Shown: positions 1 to 8,633, numbered from the stretch's first letter. The stretch is 64,000 nucleotides of DNA from Niallia taxi (GCF_004005475.1 NZ_RZTZ01000001.1:558001-622000); one strand, 5' to 3'. The notes: generated by a model not told the origin, from the letters alone. Numbers and translations are program-made.

Positions 1-996
1 TGAGCCCGCAGAGCATTTTTGTCCTTGGTATCCATAAGCAGAGGCAACAATCGCAGCTGCTGCTGCGTCCAGGTCAGCTGTCTCATCAACAACTACCCCA
101 TCTTTCCCGCCCATTTCAGCAATTACTCGCTTAAGCCAAATCTGCCCCTTCTGTACCTTTGCCGCTCTTTCATAGATTCTACAGCCAACCGCTCTTGATC
201 CTGTAAACGAGATAAAACGTGTTTTCGGATGCTCAACTAAATACTCGCCAACCTCGATGCCATCACCAGGCAAATAGTTCAACACACCTGCAGGCAAGCC
301 AACCTCCTCCATTAATCCAACGAACTTCGCAGCAATGACTGGAGTAGCATCAGCAGGCTTTAGAATAACCGTATTACCAGAGACTATAGCAGCAACAGTC
401 GTACCAGCCATTATCGCCAGCGGAAAATTGAATGGAGAAATAATAATACCAACACCTAACGGGATATACGTAATTTGGTTGTCATCCCCCTCAACCTTTG
501 TAAGTGGCTGGTGCACACTAGTCTGACTTAAACGAAGCATTTCTCTGCCATAAAATTCAAGAAAGTCAATTGCCTCAGCAGTATCAGCGTCTGCCTCTAC
601 CCAGTTTTTCCCTGACTCATAAACAAGGTAGGAGGAAAACTCATGCTTGCGTTCTCTCATCAATTCGGCAGCCTTAAACAAATAAGCGGCACGCTCTGCA
701 GGAGCAACCTTTTTCCACGTTTCAAATGTTGCTAATGCTGTTTGCATTGCTTTTTCTGCTAGGTTAGTAGACCCTTTGCTGACAGTGCCCACTACCTCGT
801 CTACATTACCAGGATTCACAGAGATTATTTCTTCTTCCAAAAATAGTTTTTCACTGCCGATAATAATTGGATACTTTCTCCCAAAGCCCTCTCTTACCCT
901 CGCTAACGCAGCATGCATTGCCGTTTTATTTTCCTCTGCAGAAAAATCAGTCAGTGCCTCATTTTTGAATGTTGTGTATGGTACAGTTGTCGTCAT
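1..996 (-). CDS. pruA: L-glutamate gamma-semialdehyde (1-pyrroline-5-carboxylate) dehydrogenase, 3' part missing
   Basis: Oxidises glutamate semialdehyde/P5C to glutamate with NAD in the second step of proline breakdown. The reading frame is open from an ATG at 996 to the window edge, about 332 residues of the roughly 515 usual for the family. Visible motifs are the nucleotide-binding and substrate stretch [16 protein letters not shown], and the catalytic cysteine in GQKCSAGS, which lies at the very edge, so the C-terminal third is outside the window. An AAAGGGGAC ribosome site lies just upstream of the ATG. It follows proline dehydrogenase by 53 bases on the same strand, the putB-putC arrangement of Bacillus. 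It could equally be called rocA or putC. Truncation is due to the window edge only. Confidence 0.95.
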   Translation of the reverse strand, partial: MTTTVPYTTFKNEALTDFSAEENKTAMHAALARVREGFGRKYPIIIGSEKLFLEEEIISVNPGNVDEVVGTVSKGSTNLAEKAMQTALATFETWKKVAPAERAAYLFKAAELMRERKHEFSSYLVYESGKNWVEADADTAEAIDFLEFYGREMLRLSQTSVHQPLTKVEGDDNQITYIPLGVGIIISPFNFPLAIMAGTTVAAIVSGNTVILKPADATPVIAAKFVGLMEEVGLPAGVLNYLPGDGIEVGEYLVEHPKTRFISFTGSRAVGCRIYERAAKVQKGQIWLKRVIAEMGGKDGVVVDETADLDAAAAAIVASAYGYQGQKCSAGS

Positions 997-1049
997 AATA
1001 GTTTCAGTCCCCTTTGTTATTGTTTTTAAATAAAAACGTTGAAAGACAC

Positions 1050-1964
1050 TTACTTAAAAAAATTCTTGACGATAAACCAAACGTTTGCAGGTCTTTCTGC
1101 GAGCCTTCTCATAAAGTAGCCGAACCAGTCAATACCGTAAGGAACATAAATCCTGACTTTATAGCCTTCCTTCACAAGTCTGTCCTGAAGGTCCTCACAG
1201 ATTCCATAAAGCATTTGAAATTCAAATTGGTCTTTATGAATGCCGTATTCCTCCACAACCGATTTTGCATATTCAACCATTGCCTCATCATGTGTTGCTA
1301 CAGCTGCATAGTTACCGTTCAGCAAATGCTGCTTAATTATTTTTTTGAAATTTTCATCGACATCCTTTTTTTCTGGAAAAGCGACACTTGGCGATTCTTT
1401 ATAAGCTCCCTTCACAAGACGAAGATTAGCATGAAGATCATTTAAATCAGCGATATCTGCTTCTGTTCTGTACAAATATGCTTGCAGAACAATACCGACA
1501 TTATTATATTCCTGGCGAAGCTCTTTATAAATATTGATGGATTCCTGACAATGACCATAATCCTCCATGTCAATTCTTACAAAATTTCCATATGACTTTG
1601 CACGGTCGAGGATATTACGCATATTCTTCATGCATAATTCTCTGTTAATATCCAAACCGAGCGATGTCATTTTCAAGGATAAATTTGATTCCGCCTTTGC
1701 CTCTGCAATAGCATCCAGTGTTTGGATACACATCGCAGCTGATTCAACAGCCTCTGCCTCTGTCGAAATAAATTCACCAAGATGGTCCAATGTCACGACC
1801 TTGCCTTCTTTATTTAATTTTTTTACAGCATCAATGGCCATATTGATTGACTCCCCTGCAACAAATCTTGCTGCACCCAACCGAAGTCCATATCTTTTTG
1901 CAAGTTTATTGGCAGGCTGATTTTTTGCTAATGATTGAAACATATTCCTCATAAGCACTTCCAT
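1050..1964 (-). CDS. putB: Proline dehydrogenase
   Basis: FAD-dependent oxidation of proline to 1-pyrroline-5-carboxylate; passes its product to the dehydrogenase encoded next. The 304-residue length fits the monofunctional Bacillus enzyme. The family shows in the barrel segment [10 protein letters not shown] and the C-terminal [19 protein letters not shown], whose paired arginines bind the proline carboxylate in characterised relatives. An AGGAGG box ten bases before the ATG at 1964 supports that start. The two genes probably form one transcript for using proline as carbon and nitrogen source. No proline permease or PutR-like regulator lies in the window, so the control cannot be read directly. 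Confidence 0.95.
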   Translation of the reverse strand: MEVLMRNMFQSLAKNQPANKLAKRYGLRLGAARFVAGESINMAIDAVKKLNKEGKVVTLDHLGEFISTEAEAVESAAMCIQTLDAIAEAKAESNLSLKMTSLGLDINRELCMKNMRNILDRAKSYGNFVRIDMEDYGHCQESINIYKELRQEYNNVGIVLQAYLYRTEADIADLNDLHANLRLVKGAYKESPSVAFPEKKDVDENFKKIIKQHLLNGNYAAVATHDEAMVEYAKSVVEEYGIHKDQFEFQMLYGICEDLQDRLVKEGYKVRIYVPYGIDWFGYFMRRLAERPANVWFIVKNFFK

Positions 1965-2208
1965 TTTCCTTCAATCCTCCTTGTTTTCAAGCCTCTTGCT
2001 ACATTTTATTCATGCTGCCGAAAAAAATTACTCCTTCTTTGAACAAATATGTTCAATCTGTTTATGTTTGTACAATGTTGTTTACTTAATCAAATTATAT
2101 AATAAAATTATTCAGAATTGCATAAATTAGTAAGAGATTCTAACATATTATTTTACTTTTTACAATGAATATATTTATTTACCTAAAACTCCTGTAATTT
2201 GCGACAAT
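1965..2208. other. AT-rich upstream region of putB
   Basis: No credible gene. It should contain the putB promoter, but no convincing sigma-A or sigma-L pair was found. A small palindrome GAACAAATATGTTC lies at 2041-2054, about 80 bases before the putB start. It may be a regulator site, although AT-rich palindromes of this size also arise by chance. Confidence 0.35.
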
Positions 2209-2241
2209 AAAAAGGGACACAGACAATTCTGCATCCCTTTT
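2209..2241 (-). terminator. Rho-independent terminator after the binding protein gene
   Basis: On the minus strand an 8-bp AAAAGGGA/TCCCTTTT stem, with an inner CAGA/TCTG pairing, is followed by a short T run. It lies about 45 bases after the stop of the binding protein gene. Confidence 0.8.
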
Positions 2242-2285
2242 ATCCTAGTTTCTTCTATATTATATATCCCCTGCAATAAATCTAC

Positions 2286-3056
2286 TTATTCCACTCCACC
2301 AAACCATTTTGAAACAAGCTCATCCAATTCTCCATTTTCCTTCATTACAGCTAGTTCTTTGTTAAATTTCTCTGTAAACTCACTATCCTTTTGAAATGCA
2401 ATGGAAGCCCCGATTGTTTCATTATTAGGCACAGAGATGACCTTTAAACTGTCATTATTCTTTAAGTATCCTTTAGAAACAGCCTCTTCCATCAATACAC
2501 CATCAAAGCGACCACTCTTCAATTCCTCTACCAAGTCAGGGACTCTGTCTCTAGTTTCCACTTGAAAGTCCACTTCCTTCTGCAGCTCTTTTGCTTTATC
2601 TGCTTGAATCGAACCGATTTGCACTCCAACCGTTTTCCCTTTAATATCTTCAAAAGACTGAACATCCCCATCTTTAGCAACAACCATTAAAATATCACTT
2701 CGGAAATAAGAATCTGTGAAGTCAACATTTTTACTGCGTTCAGGAGTCGGCTCCATCCCAGCCATAACGAAATCAACCTTCCCTGATTGAAGTGATGTAA
2801 TCAATCCACTAAAATCCATATCCTTCACAACAATTTCATATCCAAGCTTCTCACCAAGCGCCTTAGCAATATCCACATCAAAACCAATAATATCCTCGCT
2901 AGTCGCTGTATCAATATACTCAAACGGAGAGTAATCAGCCGACGTTCCCATCACCAATTGCTTCTTATCCCCATCCCCGCCAGACGCACTTTTACCACAA
3001 GCAGCTAACAGCATACAAACTAACAGCAAAACAATCCCCAAAACCCTCTTCTTCAA
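2286..3056 (-). CDS. Amino-acid-type ABC transporter substrate-binding lipoprotein (orphan)
   Basis: Extracellular solute-binding protein of family 3, the polar amino acid/cystine/opine type, about 256 residues. The N-terminus has KKR, a hydrophobic stretch and the lipobox LLAAC, so it should be lipid-anchored. Family features are YSPFEYID, GFDVDIAKALGEKLG and the segment GKTVGVQIGS. The start is taken as the TTG at 3056 because a GGAGGGG box lies six bases before it; an in-frame ATG at 3077 would place that box inside the gene. No permease or ATPase gene is adjacent, so it must work with a transporter encoded elsewhere. Its promoter carries the same operator-like word as the frlB promoter, so its ligand may be an Amadori product such as fructosyl-amino acid. 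That ligand is an inference. Confidence 0.85.
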   Translation of the reverse strand: MKKRVLGIVLLLVCMLLAACGKSASGGDGDKKQLVMGTSADYSPFEYIDTATSEDIIGFDVDIAKALGEKLGYEIVVKDMDFSGLITSLQSGKVDFVMAGMEPTPERSKNVDFTDSYFRSDILMVVAKDGDVQSFEDIKGKTVGVQIGSIQADKAKELQKEVDFQVETRDRVPDLVEELKSGRFDGVLMEEAVSKGYLKNNDSLKVISVPNNETIGASIAFQKDSEFTEKFNKELAVMKENGELDELVSKWFGGVE

Positions 3057-3088
3057 AAAAACCCCTCCATCCAGCACATATGTATCTT

Positions 3089-3144
3089 ATAATACGTTTT
3101 ATGACGTTTTACTTATTTATACTACTTTCCAACAACATAGTCAA
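3089..3144 (-). promoter_or_regulatory. Promoter and putative repressor site of the binding protein gene
   Basis: Reading the minus strand: -35 TTGACT (3139-3144), 17-base spacer, -10 TATAAA (3116-3121). Starting about four bases after the -10 are two half-similar words with ACGT cores at 3089-3111. They include the 13-mer ATAATACGTTTTA (plus strand, 3089-3101), which recurs in the frlB promoter. A repressor bound here would cover the transcription start. Confidence 0.65.
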
Positions 3145-3160
3145 CATATTATTAGAATTT

Positions 3161-3722
3161 ACAGAAAAGTGCAGGGCGATTGTTTAGCGACGGAGAAACT
3201 GGAAGGCCTCGACTGAGATAAAGGAAACACGATGAGCGGTAGCGAATCGATGTTGACTTATCGCAGGGAGGGGACTGAAGTTTCGCAGACGCTGATCGCC
3301 CGGAACTGGACAATGAAAAGTGTAGGGTGCTTGGGTTTCGGCGACATGCATAAGACGAGATGGTCGAGAAGGGGATGTTCTTTCACCTTCTTGGACAGCT
3401 TGGCTTATGACCTCGAGCCGATAGCGCCCGGAACTGGACACTGAAAAGTGCAGATGGCCTGTTTAGCGCCGTATGGACTGGAGCACTTCGACTGAGATAA
3501 AGGAAACACACCGAACGATAGTGAGGGGATGTTGACTTATCGCAGGGAGACGTGTGAAGTCCAATAGGCGCTAGGCCATCGGAACTGGACACAGAAAAGT
3601 GCAGGGCGATCGTTTAGCGACGGAGAAACTGGAAGGCCTCGACGGAGATAAAGGAAACACGGTGAGCGGTAGCGAATCGATGTTGACTTATCACAGACCT
3701 CAAGCCAATAGCGCCCAATCGT
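3161..3722. repeat. Four tandem copies of a hairpin-forming intergenic repeat
   Basis: Units of about 130-150 bases begin near 3163, 3312, 3441 and 3591. Each opens with a GAAAAGTG(C/T)AG word, and the first three close with CGGAACTGGACA. Units 1, 3 and 4 share the core words GATAAAGGAAACAC and GATGTTGACTTATC; unit 2 has lost this core. The ends of each unit are complementary and change together: GGGCGAT/ATCGCCC in unit 1 (3174-3180 with 3295-3301) and GATGGCC/GGCCATC in unit 3 (3453-3459 with 3574-3580). The block is clearly richer in G+C than its surroundings. Short open frames inside it on both strands have no ribosome sites and are not taken as genes. Confidence 0.85.
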
Positions 3723-3746
3723 TTAACACTCCCCATCCCAAATCAA

Positions 3747-3775
3747 CAAAAAAGCAATCTTCCTGTGAAGATTGC
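3747..3775 (-). terminator. Terminator of the frl operon
   Basis: On the minus strand a perfect 9-bp GCAATCTTC/GAAGATTGC stem with a 4-base loop is followed by six T. It lies just after the stop of the GntR-type regulator gene. Confidence 0.9.
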
Positions 3776-3782
3776 ATCATTA

Positions 3783-4493
3783 TTAAAACGAAAATTTATA
3801 GCGTTCCCCAATAATATACTGTTTTCCTAAATAAACTGGGATATCATCATCAGAAACAACTGTTTCTAAATAGAAAAGCGGCTCTCCCACTGTCACATCA
3901 AGCAATGGTGCTTCTTTTTCAGAGGCTCTAGCTATTTCCAAGGAGGTTTCTCCAGCATTATTAAGGTTAATATTGTATTTTTCCTGAAGCAGCTCGTAAA
4001 GAGAGCCGTCGAGATTTTCTTCAAGTAAAAATTTATACCGTTTAAAGGAATAGAAGTTATTTTCGAGCATAAGCGGCAGATCATCTGCGAATCGGACTCT
4101 TTGGATGTGAATAAGCTGATCATCTGCTTCTAGCATCAGCCGTTCTTTTTGATTTGTGTCCGCGTCGATTATTTCCTTTTTAATAACCTTGCTTGTTACT
4201 TTTAAGCCATGTGCTTCACATGAAGCAGTAAAGCTTTTTAAATGGAGAATTTTCCTGTCAATCTTCTGTGTCTGAACAAATGTCCCTTTTCCTTGCTTTT
4301 TTACAAGATATCCTTCTTCAACCAGCTCAGTGATTGCCTTACGGACAGTAACTCTGCTTATATTATATTTATCGCTGAGCTCTACCTCTGTCGGAATCTT
4401 GTCACCAGCCTTCAAGCGGTTAGCAGTAATCTCTGTACGCAACGTTTCTTTCAGCTGAATATACAGAGGAACACGGTTCTCTTGCTTAATCAT
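3783..4493 (-). CDS. frlR: GntR-family regulator with UTRA domain (FrlR-like)
   Basis: DNA-binding repressor, about 236 residues. The N-terminal winged helix covers residues 8-70: PLYIQLKETLR, KIPTEVELSDKYNISRVTVR, then GKGTFV closing the wing. The C-terminal UTRA effector domain covers about residues 85-235. UTRA domains usually bind sugar phosphates, here probably fructosamine 6-phosphate. It is the third gene of the frlB-frlD-frlR transcript, 76 bases after the kinase stop. The start is uncertain: a GTG at 4505 is possible, but the ATG at 4493 has the better-placed GGGTG box. The shared word at 3089 and 6500 is its most likely operator. Assignment to FrlR rests on the neighbours more than on sequence. 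Confidence 0.85.
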   Translation of the reverse strand: MIKQENRVPLYIQLKETLRTEITANRLKAGDKIPTEVELSDKYNISRVTVRKAITELVEEGYLVKKQGKGTFVQTQKIDRKILHLKSFTASCEAHGLKVTSKVIKKEIIDADTNQKERLMLEADDQLIHIQRVRFADDLPLMLENNFYSFKRYKFLLEENLDGSLYELLQEKYNINLNNAGETSLEIARASEKEAPLLDVTVGEPLFYLETVVSDDDIPVYLGKQYIIGERYKFSF

Positions 4494-4569
4494 TTTTGCT
4501 GTCACCCACTATTTCATTCATTTACTCCAAGGATAACAAAGACGTAGCGATAAATAAATCATTTCCTCT

Positions 4570-5388
4570 TTAATAGGCCTTCCCATATCCAAACGCACCT
4601 TCTACAAGACAGGACGAAGCGGCAAATTCTGCCCCTTTAGCAAGAGCAGCTTCAATGCCTTCCTGTTCATATTGCAGTAAATGAACGAGAAAAGCAGTCA
4701 AAAAGGAGTCTCCTGCACCTAACGTATCCACAGCCTCAATCAGCCTTGGCTTTTGCTTATAAAAACTGTTTCCATCATATAGAAGTGCTCCGTCTGCTCC
4801 CATTGTCGCAACCGCTAATTTGTTTCCTAAAGAAATCATTTTCTTTAACGTATTCTTTGCCTCTGATAGTGATAAATGGCTGCATGACAGAAAGCTAAAA
4901 TCAACATTCGGACCAATTTCAGACAGATACTCCTCAGTAAAATCGTCAGAGAAATCAAAGGAAATTGGCACACCTGCCGCTCTTAGCTTTGGCATCGCCT
5001 CTTCCATATAGCTATACTTGCTTGTATGCAGCAGGTCAAAGGATTGAATATACTTCATATCCTCCTCTTCTAATTGGAGCTTATGATATTGTCTAATACC
5101 ACCTTCATTACTTTCCAAAAATACGCGGTCACCGTTCTCAAGGCCAACGAGAGCATATCCACTCTCCCCTTCGATTTCCTTACAGCGGCTTGTATCAATC
5201 TCTAATTCTTGTAGTACAGCCTTAATATGAAATGCTTCATCATCTGTCCCGAATATACCTAAATAAGCAGCACTCTCTCCAAGCATTTGTGCATAAACAC
5301 TGAAGTTCAGCGCATTCCCCCCTGGATACATTACTCGTTTATATGTATATTTATCAACAACATTATCGCCAATCCCCAATACCCTCAA
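4570..5388 (-). CDS. frlD: Fructosamine (fructoselysine) 6-kinase, PfkB family
   Basis: ATP-dependent phosphorylation of fructosyl-amino acids at C6, giving the substrate of the deglycase encoded just upstream. About 272 residues against roughly 261-284 for known FrlD. PfkB features are IGDNVVDKYTYK and the PGGNALNFSVYAQMLG motif near the N-terminus, FDFSDDFTEEYLSE in the middle, and the anion hole/catalytic DTLGAGDSFLTAFL near the C-terminus. The overall pattern resembles E. coli FrlD as I remember it. The TTG at 5388 is preferred because a GAGGAGGGA box sits six bases upstream and the family starts with VLGIGDNVVD; an earlier ATG at 5436 would add 16 unrelated residues. Confidence 0.88.
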   Translation of the reverse strand: MRVLGIGDNVVDKYTYKRVMYPGGNALNFSVYAQMLGESAAYLGIFGTDDEAFHIKAVLQELEIDTSRCKEIEGESGYALVGLENGDRVFLESNEGGIRQYHKLQLEEEDMKYIQSFDLLHTSKYSYMEEAMPKLRAAGVPISFDFSDDFTEEYLSEIGPNVDFSFLSCSHLSLSEAKNTLKKMISLGNKLAVATMGADGALLYDGNSFYKQKPRLIEAVDTLGAGDSFLTAFLVHLLQYEQEGIEAALAKGAEFAASSCLVEGAFGYGKAY

Positions 5389-5482
5389 CAAAATCCCTCC
5401 TCTGTGCTGTATATGTACTGTACACTGATTATACAATAGTGCTCAATTAATCAATTATGTCAAAAGAAAAGCGGATGCTGCC

Positions 5483-6451
5483 TTAGTAAGCAACTTTGCC
5501 CATATATCTTCTTGTTTCTAATGGGTGCTTTCTGATTTCTGCCAGCTCTGCCCGATAAACACTCAAAATGCTGTAAAACACAATAGGATTGAAAAATTCG
5601 ACTACCTCATCATCAATCGTATTAATACCTAATTCCTTACAATCGACCACTTCTATCTTTTCGCCATATTGTTTTAAGAAAGTAAGAGCCCTTTCATCCA
5701 AAGGTCTTGTTCTGCCTTCATTCATAAGTAAAATATACGGTGTTTCCTTATCTGTCACCTCGAACGGTCCATGAAAATACTCACCAGAATGAATGGCCGA
5801 AGCATGCACCCATTGCATTTCCATAAGCGAGCAAATCGAGAACCCATAGGCGTGACCATAGGAAGCTCCACTTGATAATACGTAAAACATATTTTCATGC
5901 TGATATTTTTCCGCAAAGGCCTTAGCTCTTTCAGCCACTTGCACCCTTGCTTTAGCGATTATTGTATTAACCTGCTCTAATCCTTTCATGACCTTCTCGT
6001 AATTATCGTAGCCTTCTGTGCTGTGCAGTGCTTCGACAGCAATATTGAAAATAATAGCCATCGGATTGTCTTTTACGTCCGTTTCTTCGCCCCATTTATA
6101 AAGAATATTATAGTCGCTATTACTTATCAATGCCCCTGTTTCATTATGTGTTAATGTGATCGTTGCCGCACCATGCTCCTGGGCAGTTTTTGCTGCTTCT
6201 ACCGATTCCTTTGTATTTCCACCATGTGAGCAAACAACAACAAGCGAGTGACTTCCAAGGGCTTTTGGGACTGCATGGACAAACTCATTGCTTGTATAAA
6301 GAGATACTCTCATCTGCTTCGCTTCACTTTTGAGGAAATATTCAGATAAGTACATATCAACTAAAGAGCCACCACATGCAACTAAATATAAATCTTTGAT
6401 TCCTTCCTCCCTGTTTGCTTGAATTTCTCTAATAATATCCTTTACGTTCAT
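5483..6451 (-). CDS. frlB: Fructosamine deglycase (SIS domain), FrlB-like
   Basis: Cleaves fructosamine 6-phosphates into glucose 6-phosphate and a free amino acid. About 322 residues with two SIS folds: the first around YLVACGGSLVDMYLSEYF and CSHGGNTKESVEAAK, the second around VLSSGASYGHAYG and HSGEYFHGPFEV. The C-terminal ETRRYMGKVAY matches the closing stretch of FrlB proteins (RRYYGGLVEY in E. coli, from memory). The ATG at 6451 has an AGGGGAGA box at proper spacing, while the in-frame TTG at 6475 lies ahead of that box. First gene of the operon, followed by kinase and regulator. The permease genes that accompany B. subtilis frl (frlONM) are absent. A glucoselysine- or other amine-specific deglycase is the main alternative. 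Confidence 0.85.
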   Translation of the reverse strand: MNVKDIIREIQANREEGIKDLYLVACGGSLVDMYLSEYFLKSEAKQMRVSLYTSNEFVHAVPKALGSHSLVVVCSHGGNTKESVEAAKTAQEHGAATITLTHNETGALISNSDYNILYKWGEETDVKDNPMAIIFNIAVEALHSTEGYDNYEKVMKGLEQVNTIIAKARVQVAERAKAFAEKYQHENMFYVLSSGASYGHAYGFSICSLMEMQWVHASAIHSGEYFHGPFEVTDKETPYILLMNEGRTRPLDERALTFLKQYGEKIEVVDCKELGINTIDDEVVEFFNPIVFYSILSVYRAELAEIRKHPLETRRYMGKVAY

Positions 6452-6488
6452 GTCTATCTCCCCTATATCTATCAATCTTGTGCGTTTT

Positions 6489-6549
6489 AAAATACGTATT
6501 AAAACGTATTATTAATACAAATGATAACGACATATGTCTTTTTCGTCAA
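6489..6549 (-). promoter_or_regulatory. frlB promoter and putative FrlR operator
   Basis: Minus strand: -35 TTGACG (6544-6549), 17-base spacer, -10 TATCAT (6521-6526). About eight bases after the -10 begins ATAATACGTTTTA (plus-strand positions 6500-6512), followed by the palindrome AATACGTATT (6491-6500). The same 13-mer lies at the equivalent place in the binding protein promoter. Confidence 0.7.
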
Positions 6550-6555
6550 CCACAA

Positions 6556-6584
6556 AAAAAAACGCGGCAGATATGCCCCGTTTT
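6556..6584 (-). terminator. Terminator of pduL
   Basis: Minus strand: AAAACG-GGGCA, a four-base loop, then TGCC-GCGTTTT and a long T run. The 11-bp stem has one mismatch. It ends a few bases before the -35 of frlB, so the two transcription units are tightly packed. Confidence 0.85.
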
Positions 6585-6589
6585 AACTG

Positions 6590-7156
6590 TTATTTTATTA
6601 GCTCTCCCGTGTCGCCTGTTTGAAGCCCTGCTGCGTTTGCTTCATCTGTATCGATATGCATGTCCAATGCATACGTATCCTTCACTCTAATAAGAACTTT
6701 GTTAAAGGTTAACTCTCTTTCTCCAGCTGTTTTTACACTCACATATTGCCCATCCTTCACACCAAAACTATCTGCGTCTGCATTTGTCATATGGATATGG
6801 CGTTCAGCAATAATAACGCCCTTATCAATAGTAATTTCGCCATTAGGACCAATGATCTTGATTCCTGGTGTGCCATCAATTTTCCCTGAAGGACGAATCG
6901 GAGGATTAATATGGAGCTTACGTGCATCCGTTTTAGAAATTTCCACCTGTGTTAACGGACGGATTGGGCCAAGAATACGAACTCCTTGTATTTCTGATTT
7001 ATCTGTTTTAATTGTGACCGTTTCTTCTGCAGCAAACTCACCAGGCTGTGATAGCTCCTTTTTGCTTGTCAGTTCATAATTATCACCAAACAGCTTGTCC
7101 ACATCTTCTTTTGTTAAATGGATATGCCTATTGGAAACACCGATAGGGATTTGCAT
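6590..7156 (-). CDS. pduL: Phosphate propanoyltransferase, PduL family
   Basis: Transfers acyl groups between CoA and phosphate (acetyl/propionyl phosphate). 188 residues, two repeated barrel domains. Zinc-ligand histidine motifs are visible: SNRHIHL (residues 8-14), AERHIHMTNADA near 120 and LDMHIDTDEANA near the C-terminus. There is no N-terminal encapsulation peptide before the first barrel strand, and no microcompartment shell genes are nearby. This looks like a free cytosolic phosphotransacylase rather than a metabolosome part. An AAAGGAGAT box precedes the ATG. It is a single gene with its own terminator. Confidence 0.93.
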   Translation of the reverse strand: MQIPIGVSNRHIHLTKEDVDKLFGDNYELTSKKELSQPGEFAAEETVTIKTDKSEIQGVRILGPIRPLTQVEISKTDARKLHINPPIRPSGKIDGTPGIKIIGPNGEITIDKGVIIAERHIHMTNADADSFGVKDGQYVSVKTAGERELTFNKVLIRVKDTYALDMHIDTDEANAAGLQTGDTGELIK

Positions 7157-7316
7157 CTGTCATCCATCTCCTTTACTACTAATTTTTTTACTTTTCCCTA
7201 TTAAAAGAAGTTTAATCAGTATTCATCATATACTGTATCGCCTCAAAATGTCCTAAACAAACCCCTAAAAAATCAAAAGCCTATCGTCCTATAACGGATC
7301 CAAGACCATTTCGACC

Positions 7317-8522
7317 TTATTTCATGGTTATGGCTTTATTATCCGACGTTTTTCCTGCTAAATAATAATCGATAATAGCAAGCATTGCTTTTCCTGATGT
7401 GAGCATTGCCTTTTCATCAAAATCAAATTTAGGGTGATGATGTGGATAGACTGCTTGAATTTCCTCATTTCCTGCCCCAGTAAAAAAGAGCATTCCGGGA
7501 ATTCCCTCTAAATAAAGCGCAAAATCTTCACTGACAAGCAGAGGGGGAACCTCATTCAATATGATTTCTGGGAGGGCAGAAGCAATAGCATTTGCAAAAA
7601 TATCTGTTTCAGCAGGATGATTATAAACTGCGGGCATTCCAAGGTGGTATTTAAACTCATAGTCAGCCTTTTGGCTTGTGCAGATTCCTTTTATCGTATC
7701 CTCCATCGCTTCTTTAACAAGCTGTTGAACTTCCTTTTCATATGTTCTCACAGTCCCCTTCATTAAAGCAGAATCAGCAATTACATTTGCTGCATTGCCG
7801 GCATGGATGGAGCCTATCGTCAGGACGGCTGTTTTTTGGGGATGGACTCTGCGGCTGACAATGTATTGAAGCTGATTAATCAAAGCTCCCGCAATTGCTA
7901 TTGAATCGACCGTATCATGCGGAGAGGATCCATGGCCACCCTTCCCTTTAATTTTTATGGAAAAGCCATCTCCTGCTGCTGTTGTATAACCTTTTGTAAA
8001 TGAAATTTCTCCTGTTGGATTTAAGCTCCATAAATGGTTGGCAAATACCGCATCCACACCAGCAAGGCAATTGTCTGCAATCATCTGCTTTGCGCCGCCA
8101 CCGCCTTCCTCTGCATGCTGGAAGAGCAGCACAACCTTGCCTGCAAGACTGTCCCGATTGTCATACAATACTTTGCCTACTGCGAGCAATGTGGCTGTGT
8201 GACCGTCATGGCCACATGCATGCATAACACCGTCAACCTTCGACTTATATGGCACCTCCTTTTCATCCTGAATCGGCAATGCATCAAAATCCGCACGTAA
8301 AGCAATTGTCTTTCCCGGTTTAGCTCCATTAATATAACCGAGTACTCCCATGGAACCAACGTTTGTTCTGATATCAATCCCGAAATCTGTCAAAATATCT
8401 GCAATCATTTTAGATGTTTTATATTCTTGGTTAGTCAGCTCTGGATACTGATGGAAATGCCGTCTCCACTCTACCATTTTTTCATACATTTTCTCCAATT
8501 GTTCATTCCAAGCTTCCAGCAT
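7317..8522 (-). CDS. M20D-family amidohydrolase (N-acyl/aminoacyl amino acid hydrolase type)
   Basis: Metal-dependent cytosolic hydrolase of N-acylated amino acids or similar amides; the precise substrate cannot be told. About 401 residues. Metal-binding motifs are MHACGHDGHTA, QHAEEGGGGAKQM and the closing HHHPKFDFDE. The dimerisation domain includes GKGGHGSSPHDTVD. The ATG at 8522 is chosen because a GAGGAGG box lies seven bases upstream; an earlier ATG at 8561 lies before that box. It resembles the HipO/AmhX/YhaA group. It is flanked by unrelated genes and is probably monocistronic. Confidence 0.9.
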   Translation of the reverse strand: MLEAWNEQLEKMYEKMVEWRRHFHQYPELTNQEYKTSKMIADILTDFGIDIRTNVGSMGVLGYINGAKPGKTIALRADFDALPIQDEKEVPYKSKVDGVMHACGHDGHTATLLAVGKVLYDNRDSLAGKVVLLFQHAEEGGGGAKQMIADNCLAGVDAVFANHLWSLNPTGEISFTKGYTTAAGDGFSIKIKGKGGHGSSPHDTVDSIAIAGALINQLQYIVSRRVHPQKTAVLTIGSIHAGNAANVIADSALMKGTVRTYEKEVQQLVKEAMEDTIKGICTSQKADYEFKYHLGMPAVYNHPAETDIFANAIASALPEIILNEVPPLLVSEDFALYLEGIPGMLFFTGAGNEEIQAVYPHHHPKFDFDEKAMLTSGKAMLAIIDYYLAGKTSDNKAITMK

Positions 8523-8599
8523 TCCAATTCCTCCTCGATATAATTCAGTAAGTCCAGTCAAAATCTAGGATAATTTACTGAAATTCTTTTTATAATGTA

Positions 8600-8633
8600 A
8601 TGCCAAGGCAGCAATACTTGCATACCTTGGCAT
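8600..8633 (-). other. Hairpin between small gene and amidohydrolase gene
   Basis: A perfect 9-bp ATGCCAAGG/CCTTGGCAT inverted repeat with a 16-base loop lies 12 bases after the stop of the small gene. There is no T run, so it may be a weak terminator or an mRNA-stabilising structure. Confidence 0.45.

Noticed and set aside
1014-1445. 143-codon plus-strand frame opposite putB
   Set aside because: Shadow of the proline dehydrogenase coding frame, no ribosome site.
3184-3814. Several open frames of 60-85 codons on both strands across the repeat block
   Set aside because: No ribosome sites, frames follow the repeat pattern rather than protein-like composition, and the block is better explained by hairpin repeats.
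5414-5424. TGTACTGTACA palindrome before frlD
   Set aside because: Short, internal to the operon, and unlike the shared operator word; could be chance.
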